Of a DNA stretch of 42,386 nucleotides, positions 36,782-42,386 are shown piece by piece. The position numbers and the translations under genes were made by a program. How positions within the stretch are numbered: position 1 is the stretch's first letter; every line of letters begins with the position of its first letter. A model generated the notes under the pieces. The model searched no databases, was not told the origin of the DNA, and saw nothing but the letters and a program-made list of their open reading frames with translations. This stretch comes from Candidatus Uhrbacteria bacterium (GTDB lineage Bacteria; Patescibacteriota; Patescibacteriia; UBA9934): NCBI GenBank assembly GCA_943354605.1, contig CALRCK010000001.1, positions 41,868 to 84,253 on the forward strand, in the 5' to 3' direction.

Positions 36782-36820
36782 TCAAAAAACAATCGATGAA
36801 TTCGATTGTTTTTTGATGGC
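36778..36820. terminator. long hairpin terminator overlapping tRNA-Ser CCA end
   Basis: GCCATCAAAAAACAATCGA-TGAAT-TCGATTGTTTTTTGATGGC, 19-bp perfect stem. Confidence 0.85.
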
Positions 36821-36832
36821 GTGGGGTGTTCG

Positions 36833-37801
36833 CTATTCTCCTGGCAGTTCGGTAACGTATGCCATGAAATAGGTTCCATCGGAGCGCTTTGCGACGCTGA
36901 TGTCTTGCAAGTAGTCGGTTCCAAGGGTTGTTGTGTCGTCGCCGCTGAGCGCGACGCCGTCCGGCGTCCATGTTCTGCCGTCTGTTGTGGTGAACGATCG
37001 CGCGTTTTTCTCGTCGCCGCTGAATGCGTACAAGCGAAGAACGTCATTCTCAACAAGTTCGTCACTAGAGTAATAGTTTTTTCCAGGGAACACTGGAGTT
37101 TGGTCGGTTGCCAACGTGAAGGTTATGCCGTCTGTTGATGTTGCGTGCACTTGGCCTGGATTTTTTTCTTGCCCAGCGAACATGTGCCAGACTCCATCAA
37201 AATACACGGTGTTGGAATCCACGGCGTCGAGCGGGCCCTCAAAGGACTTTCCTTTGTAGGTGAATGTTAAGCCATCTGGGCTGTCTGCATAGCCGATACC
37301 ATATTTCTTTGCCGTGAAGCTCATCGTAAAGAACATGCGGTACGTTCCGTCTTCAAGGCGCACAACGTCAGGGTCGCTCGGGTCGCGGTGGTTGGGGAAG
37401 TCGTTGAACGTGAGGTAGTGATACGTCCAGCTCGTTCCTTGATCTGACGACGTTGCGAGCACGGTGCTCTCTTCTTTTCCCGTTTCAATATCCTGGCCAA
37501 TGTAGTAGACCCAAATTGCGCCGTCGTCGGCAATATGGACGTCTGGAACGTTTGCACGATCGGAGAGAATATTGCCGGTTGGGATGAAATGAATGCCGTC
37601 GGCAGACATGGCAGTCATGATGCGGCGTACTCCTGCGGTGTAGGGTTTTGCTGTGGCGGCGCGGCCGTGCGGGGGAGAAAAGTCGTTACCGACCGTGAGT
37701 GTGTTTGCTGTGCCGCACCCAGAGAGCAAAATCGCCGCAAGCATCGGTAGGGCGTTCAGAGGAATGCGCATATATTCCAAAGACAATACGTTGGGATTCA
37801 T
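36833..37801 (-). CDS. secreted lipoprotein, beta-propeller (GH43/sialidase-like) fold
   Basis: Lipobox LLSGC; repeated blade-like D-P-(S/D)-VVRLEDGTYRMFFT, IGYADSPDGLTFTYKG, VDSNTVYFDGVWHMFAG. Confidence 0.65.
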   Translation of the reverse strand: MNPNVLSLEYMRIPLNALPMLAAILLSGCGTANTLTVGNDFSPPHGRAATAKPYTAGVRRIMTAMSADGIHFIPTGNILSDRANVPDVHIADDGAIWVYYIGQDIETGKEESTVLATSSDQGTSWTYHYLTFNDFPNHRDPSDPDVVRLEDGTYRMFFTMSFTAKKYGIGYADSPDGLTFTYKGKSFEGPLDAVDSNTVYFDGVWHMFAGQEKNPGQVHATSTDGITFTLATDQTPVFPGKNYYSSDELVENDVLRLYAFSGDEKNARSFTTTDGRTWTPDGVALSGDDTTTLGTDYLQDISVAKRSDGTYFMAYVTELPGE

Positions 37802-37806
37802 TTTGA

Positions 37807-38757
37807 CTAGTCCGCATTTGAGAGCCCTTCGAACACTTCGCTTGCTTGGACGCGAGTGCCGTCGATGGTGATAATGGTGTTGAAATCTTCAACGGCGAAC
37901 CAGCCAGCAACTCCTGTTGCACTTTGCGTTTTGCACCATCGAACGTCGTCGCAACCGATGAACGTTATCTTTTCTCCTTTTTTGAGTGTCGTAGCGATTG
38001 CTCCTCCAATCACTTCGTTCGTGTCAGTATTGAGGGGCAGATCCTGGAGCATCGTGAGGTGCGCTCCGATTGCGGACGGGTCGATGAGATACAAATCTTT
38101 CTCAACGTGTGAAAGCTTGTGATCGGTGCCGAGCGTGAAGGCGTCCTCGTAGGTCCACGTTTGAAGCGTTGTTGCGCGAGTTTGTGTTGTAAGTGTTCCG
38201 TTGCCGGCGAAGTCGATATCTTCGTAACTTCCCTGAACGGTGCCGACGAGCTGGAGGACCGATCCGTCGAATCGGTAGAATCCCGTTGTATAGTCGATGC
38301 TTCCGCCCCTGTCGCTCACCGCGATTTCTTTTTCATGATCGGTGGTATCAATGTCAACAATCCCGAAATATCCGTCGGGGTTTGTTCCAGGGAACACAAT
38401 CGACGATCCGCTCGCCGTGAGCACTGTGCTTGTTCCCTCAATAGAGTTTCCCTTTACCTCAATCGAGATGTTTTCCACGACACCGTCACCATTGAGGTCG
38501 ATGGACGTGGAAAGATATTCATTCGCCTTGAGTGTTGCGGGATCGATCTTTTGCGCTGGGGTTTGTGTTGCTGTTGGAACATCGATTGCATCGCCGATGT
38601 CTTTCAAGACTGCGGCACGTTGATCGTCGAGTTCTTTTTGTCGCTGAACAACAATGAACGTAAGCACCGCCGTTCCAAGAAGAACAACGATGAGGAGGAG
38701 AGACGCATGCTTAAATTGCATATCGGAAAAATTAACTTTAGCTTCAATGTACAACAT
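37807..38757 (-). CDS. hypothetical exported protein with Ca-binding-like motif
   Basis: N-terminal TM (HASLLLIVVLLGTAVLTFIVV), DLNGDGVVENISIEV. Confidence 0.7.
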   Translation of the reverse strand: MLYIEAKVNFSDMQFKHASLLLIVVLLGTAVLTFIVVQRQKELDDQRAAVLKDIGDAIDVPTATQTPAQKIDPATLKANEYLSTSIDLNGDGVVENISIEVKGNSIEGTSTVLTASGSSIVFPGTNPDGYFGIVDIDTTDHEKEIAVSDRGGSIDYTTGFYRFDGSVLQLVGTVQGSYEDIDFAGNGTLTTQTRATTLQTWTYEDAFTLGTDHKLSHVEKDLYLIDPSAIGAHLTMLQDLPLNTDTNEVIGGAIATTLKKGEKITFIGCDDVRWCKTQSATGVAGWFAVEDFNTIITIDGTRVQASEVFEGLSNAD

Positions 38758-38798
38758 GTGGAGAAAAGGGGAAGGCCTGATGTTACGATATCCACCGT

Positions 38799-39302
38799 AT
38801 GATGGAATCGACGGGCGTCTTTTTTTCGAGGGCGTTAGAGCGGATGGCGGTTTTTGATGCGTGGGCCGCGAAGTATGCCCCGCAGGCCATTGCCGATCAT
38901 ATCTGCTACAAATGCGAATCAGCCGATGAATTTGAGGCGATTCGAAAGCTCTTCGAGACGGAAAGCGCGTTTATCTACCAGTCGATTATTTCGAATCGAC
39001 GCATCGCGATCGTGAAGTTTTTACAACCCATTCCATCGGCGCTTGGGGAAATATGGTTCCTCGAGCTTTCCGATCAGAAGCCAGACGGCAGCCAGGCATC
39101 GGAGTTTGATCATATCGAAATGTACCCGACCGCGGGATCGATGGATGACCTTGCCGCGAGCCTTGAATCGAAAAGCGTTATCGTCGAAAAGATTGTGCGA
39201 CCGCATCACACCACATTCGACACAATTGTTGAGGCGAGCTTTAAGGTTCGCATCGAGCCCGAGCCTTTGGTGACAAAGATTGTTCGTGACGAAATGAAAT
39301 AG
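38799..39302 (+). CDS. YecM/VOC-like family protein
   Basis: IADHICYKCESADEFEAIRKLFE...IWFLELSDQKPDGSQASEFDHIEMYP. Confidence 0.6.
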   Translation: MMESTGVFFSRALERMAVFDAWAAKYAPQAIADHICYKCESADEFEAIRKLFETESAFIYQSIISNRRIAIVKFLQPIPSALGEIWFLELSDQKPDGSQASEFDHIEMYPTAGSMDDLAASLESKSVIVEKIVRPHHTTFDTIVEASFKVRIEPEPLVTKIVRDEMK

Positions 39303-39309
39303 GGAGAAA

Positions 39310-39337
39310 CAAAAACATCCTGTTGAGGATGTTTTTG
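39310..39337. terminator. hairpin terminator
   Basis: CAAAAACATCCT-GTTG-AGGATGTTTTTG. Confidence 0.85.
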
Positions 39338-39345
39338 AAGGATCT

Positions 39346-39615
39346 TTACTTTCCCTTTCCTGCGCAGCCCCAAAGTTCCCCGGCAACGTAGCCGGCAACG
39401 TAGCCAACTGCTCCGGTCACGACAACGAGCATGAGTGCTGTTGAAAGAGAGAACGGTAGCACAGTGACGCTCATACTAATAAAGTGTAGCCCCCAAATCC
39501 ATTTCAGTAACGATTCTGCAAGCCCTGCAAATACCACGAGCGACCATGCCGCGTGCATGATGGCAACGGTTCCGCCAACGGCCAACCCAACTTTATGTGA
39601 GTGCGCATGATTCAT
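39346..39615 (-). CDS. small multi-TM membrane protein
   Basis: MNHAHSHKVGLAVGGTVAIMHAAWSLVVFAGLAESLLKWIWGLHF..., start refined inside ORF 39346..39738. Confidence 0.75.
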   Translation of the reverse strand: MNHAHSHKVGLAVGGTVAIMHAAWSLVVFAGLAESLLKWIWGLHFISMSVTVLPFSLSTALMLVVVTGAVGYVAGYVAGELWGCAGKGK

Positions 39616-39719
39616 AACGCGATGATAAAGGTGAATAATGCCTTCAGCATACACCCGTCGAGACTGTTCTTTGTGTACGAGTTCCATTAGAATGAGGAGA
39701 GTCTCTCTTTTGTAGATGT

Positions 39720-40067
39720 ATGGCTGAATTGTCTCCAATAACGTATTGTCTGTATCTTCGGCAACAGGAGGCTGGCGAGGCGGAAGCCGTTTCTGTGCTT
39801 TTGCAGGCGCAGGAGATGCAGAAAGTCGCAGAGAAAGAAGGATTTGTCATATACAAAACGATCATGGAAAAACCAGGAGCACCGGGGAACGATCGTCCAG
39901 GTTTTCGGGCAATGCTTGGGGAAATCGAACAAGGATTGTATAGCGGAATTCTGGTGTGGGCGCCGGACCGACTCGCGTGCGTTCCAGAAGACATGGGAAG
40001 TTTTTTTCAACTCATGACCCAGGGAAAACTCAAACGCATCCGAACATACGATCGTGTGTGGATGTAG
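39720..40067 (+). CDS. truncated serine recombinase (resolvase N-terminal) domain, active site lost
   Basis: YCLYLRQQEAGEAEAVSVLLQAQEMQKVAEKEGFVIYKTIMEK...RPGFRAMLGEIEQGLYSGILVWAPDRLACVPEDMGSFFQLMTQGKLKRIRTYD: resolvase fold, catalytic Ser absent. Confidence 0.8.
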   Translation: MAELSPITYCLYLRQQEAGEAEAVSVLLQAQEMQKVAEKEGFVIYKTIMEKPGAPGNDRPGFRAMLGEIEQGLYSGILVWAPDRLACVPEDMGSFFQLMTQGKLKRIRTYDRVWM

Positions 40068-40073
40068 GGCGTT

Positions 40074-40955
40074 TTAAGGCTTGCGAACGAAATAGGGATT
40101 TTCCCGAACAACCAGGGTAAATTCAAGCGGACTGTCCCACGAAACTCTTCCGGCGGAAAATGCCTCGAACCCCGCTTTTTTAAATGCCGCAATCATTTTT
40201 TCGCCGTCAGGATTATCACTCAAAATGCGTGCTACCGTGAACTCAACGTCGCGTCTCGTATGCTCGATGTCCCAAAGAGCGACGTCGAGAAGTGCTTTTG
40301 CTAAACCTTTGCCCTGGTATTCGGGAAGTACCTCTACCTGATGAATGTCGGCGACGTGCGGTGCGTTGCGTATTCGTGTCCGAATGTCGTCGATTCTTGG
40401 CTGCCAATCAGGATCGGGGTACTGGCCTCCGTGTTCATCTCTTTTCCAGACGACCGCTTTTTTCAGTTCGTAGGCCGCCTGTTCCCCTGTTTGTAGGGAA
40501 TAGACGAGCGTGCCTTCCTTGCCCACAAAGAGGTCGTGCTTTGTGTCGTCACCAAACTGATATCGCTTTTCAGTAATGCTTTTGAGTAAGGCGTTGTTGC
40601 GCTCGAGGTCTTCACGAAGCTCTGGGTTCTCCTCAAGCATTCGTTCCATCATCCGCGCCGTGAGTGGGTAGTCAGAGTACTCAAGCGTCGCGTCTGGGTG
40701 TGTTTCCCGCACGCGGGCATAAGCGTTTTTTTGGAGCGTTGCTTTGAGGTTTTTAATGTGCCGTTGTAATCGCGCCTCTTCGCGCAGAACAGGCTCCTGA
40801 ATTTCCCCCATCTGCACAAGTCCGCCGATGCCAAGTGTCACTTTGTCTGCATGAAGAGCTGATTCCGGATTTTGTGTGACACGGACGGGAATACTATTCT
40901 CACTGATGATTTGACTTTCGTTTCTTGGAATATTGCGGGGAAATTCATGCATATT
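40074..40955 (-). CDS. GNAT family acetyltransferase with N-terminal extension
   Basis: HVADIHQVEVLPEYQGKGLAKALLDVALWDIEHT: GNAT acetyl-CoA motif; start at MHEFPRN, upstream part of the ORF is tRNA-derived. Confidence 0.8.
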   Translation of the reverse strand, partial: NMHEFPRNIPRNESQIISENSIPVRVTQNPESALHADKVTLGIGGLVQMGEIQEPVLREEARLQRHIKNLKATLQKNAYARVRETHPDATLEYSDYPLTARMMERMLEENPELREDLERNNALLKSITEKRYQFGDDTKHDLFVGKEGTLVYSLQTGEQAAYELKKAVVWKRDEHGGQYPDPDWQPRIDDIRTRIRNAPHVADIHQVEVLPEYQGKGLAKALLDVALWDIEHTRRDVEFTVARILSDNPDGEKMIAAFKKAGFEAFSAGRVSWDSPLEFTLVVRENPYFVRKP

Positions 40956-40972
40956 GCATGTATCGTAACACA

Positions 40973-41001
40973 ACAAAACAACCCACGAGGGGTTGTTTTG
41001 T
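40973..41001 (-). terminator. hairpin terminator of tRNA-Ser(CGA)
   Basis: ACAAAACAACCC-ACGAG-GGGTTGTTTTGT abutting the tRNA 3' end. Confidence 0.75.
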
Positions 41002-41090
41002 GGCGGAAAGGGAGAGATTCGAACTCTCGGTACCCTTTCAGGTACACATGATTTCGAGTCATGCGCATTCGACCACTCTGCCACCTTTCC
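41001..41090 (-). tRNA. tRNA-Ser (CGA), CCA encoded
   Basis: Minus strand GGAAAGG...CTCGAAA anticodon loop, long variable arm, GTTCGAATC, CCTTTCC-G-CCA. Confidence 0.95.
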
Positions 41091-41224
41091 AAATAGTGGT
41101 GAACGACCGGAAAAGTATCATGAATCGGTGATGGTGGCAATTGGGTGCGGAGAAAGTATCCCGAGGGGGAGGCGCGGGATTTTCTTTCCTCAAGTACACT
41201 TGGGGCAAACCAAATCTCCATCGT

Positions 41225-41929
41225 ATGCACGAAGGTTTTCCTGTTCCAGAAGTAACGCCAAAAGAAAAAGAGCGAAAATCGCCTTTTACATTCGAACACG
41301 CGGAATTGAACGATGAAACCGCGCTCGCCCTTGCGGAGTATGTTCGAAATTCCATCAATACTCCCCAAAATTATATCGACAAGGGTGGCGCAGGATCTGT
41401 GTTTCGTATTGCGGAGGGGCTATGTATGAAAGTAATGACTCCTCGTCGGTTCAGTCCGCATGCCGCATTGTTGGATATCGGGAATCACCCTGTCGTAGAA
41501 GCAAATATTCTTCGGAGTCGTGCGTCGCGGATAGTTTCCGGCGTTCGCGTTCCATATTGTTACGGATTTTTAGAAGCGAAACACGGAGAAGATTTTGATT
41601 ACCTGCTCATGGAAGAACTTGATGCAGTAAATCTTCAGCGCGTGATATCCAAGAAGATCCCCGCGCCGGAGGCATTCAATGCAGAGAGATTTGTGGAAGC
41701 GCTTGATGCCTACATTCAAGATCTTCATAGCTCCGGCATTGCGCACGGCGATCTTGAAGCCCGAAATGTCATGATCGATCGAAAAACTGGTCTTCCACGC
41801 CTTATTGACTTCGGACGGTCGCGACTGCTTGGTAGGCTTTCGATTGCGGAGCGGAATGCGGCAATCGCACACGACGAGAAAATAATGAATCAAGCAATTA
41901 CAGAGCCCCTGTTTAAGGATATCGATTAA
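41225..41929 (+). CDS. protein-kinase-fold protein (Bud32/RIO/LPS-kinase-like catalytic loop)
   Basis: GGAGSVFRIAEGLCMKVM, HGDLEARNVMIDRKTGLPRLIDFGRS; start uncertain (41141 or 41225). Confidence 0.82.
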   Translation: MHEGFPVPEVTPKEKERKSPFTFEHAELNDETALALAEYVRNSINTPQNYIDKGGAGSVFRIAEGLCMKVMTPRRFSPHAALLDIGNHPVVEANILRSRASRIVSGVRVPYCYGFLEAKHGEDFDYLLMEELDAVNLQRVISKKIPAPEAFNAERFVEALDAYIQDLHSSGIAHGDLEARNVMIDRKTGLPRLIDFGRSRLLGRLSIAERNAAIAHDEKIMNQAITEPLFKDID

Positions 41930-41937
41930 CCGTTTTT

Positions 41938-42189
41938 ATGGATCAATACAGAACACATCGTGAAAAATTTCAGATGCAGATCGACGCGGCGTTGCTTCAT
42001 GCTGCAGAAGAAGTTGCGCGTTCGCTTCTCGCAACCGACGCCGACATTGCGCCGATTCTTCTTGGTGCGAGCGACAATGATGCGAAGCTGTTTGTTTCCC
42101 GTACCAAAGATCGCATCGTTCCAGTCCATGCATTTGTATTGGATGGCGACGCATTTTATGTCGGCTTTGCTCCACAATCCGCCGAATAA
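41938..42189 (+). CDS. hypothetical protein
   Basis: 83 aa ORF between kinase and galU, same strand. Confidence 0.55.
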   Translation: MDQYRTHREKFQMQIDAALLHAAEEVARSLLATDADIAPILLGASDNDAKLFVSRTKDRIVPVHAFVLDGDAFYVGFAPQSAE

Positions 42190-42228
42190 CATCCGGCCTT
42201 AGGAAAATGTTTTATACTACGGAGTACT

Positions 42229-42386
42229 ATGAGGATTTCCAAGGCGATTATTCCGGTGGCGGGAATGGGAACGCGGTTTTTGCCGGCCACAAAAGCGCAG
42301 CCAAAGGAGATGTTGCCGGTGGTAGACAAGCCGGTCATTCAATACATCGTCGAAGAGGCGGTTGCTGCGGGAATTGAAGAAATTAT
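42229..42386 (+). CDS. galU: UTP-glucose-1-phosphate uridylyltransferase (partial, runs off window)
   Basis: [52 protein letters not shown]. Confidence 0.95.
   Translation, partial: MRISKAIIPVAGMGTRFLPATKAQPKEMLPVVDKPVIQYIVEEAVAAGIEEI

Noticed and set aside
40956-41084. N-terminal extension MAEWSNAHDSKSCVPERVPRVRISPFPPQ of ORF 40074..41084
   Set aside because: This is the translation of the tRNA-Ser(CGA) gene; the GNAT protein starts downstream.
1-42386. CRISPR array or intact transposon
   Set aside because: No regularly spaced direct repeats, cas genes or transposase ORFs were seen; only remnants and palindromic elements.
1-42386. Alternative code with UGA as sense codon
   Set aside because: TGA terminates several well-bounded genes (lspA, DUF167, Pif1-like helicase), so code 11 fits.

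Overview
The window appears to span the replication-origin region of a small bacterial chromosome with standard genetic code (TGA is used as a stop). The gene content and many lineage-specific membrane or secreted ORFs suggest a CPR/Patescibacteria-type genome (inference). Recognisable core genes: rpsO, a NYN-domain protein, pnp, a DksA-like zinc finger gene, lspA, comM/yifB, a LysM-M23 peptidase, tig, nfo, yidD-rnpA-rpmH, dnaA, dnaN, PBP1A, a 3D-domain protein, an ABC exporter, a Pif1-like helicase, NUDIX, VIT1, a DipZ-like thioredoxin, a cysteine desulfurase, a ferredoxin plus FAD reductase, PGI/PMI, a protein-kinase-fold gene and partial galU. There are three tRNAs (Cys-GCA, Ser-UGA, Ser-CGA). 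The strongest unusual signal is at 10.6-13.0 kb. An ORF6N-domain gene carries a perfect 14+1+14 palindrome inside its coding sequence. A sister 13+1+13 palindrome lies upstream, in the divergent intergenic region shared with a DNA-base-hypermodification-like (HMUDK-helical/aGPT-PPlase-like) gene. Both palindromes are read in the same frame (LRSQIATSR and LRSQFVILK). Apart from the centre base, they differ only by three pairs of compensating substitutions, synonymous in the left arm and amino-acid-changing in the right arm, which suggests the DNA palindrome is what is conserved. Other leads: a 124-nt multi-stem hairpin between rpmH and dnaA, a compact promoter-hairpin-terminator sRNA candidate at about 15.55-15.66 kb, a roughly 450-nt structured gap before the dksA-like gene, several promoters placed to give leaderless mRNAs, dispersed palindromic elements, and a catalytically degraded resolvase domain near the tRNA-Ser genes. 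No CRISPR array or intact transposon was seen. All assignments come from reading the sequence and family knowledge; no searches were run.
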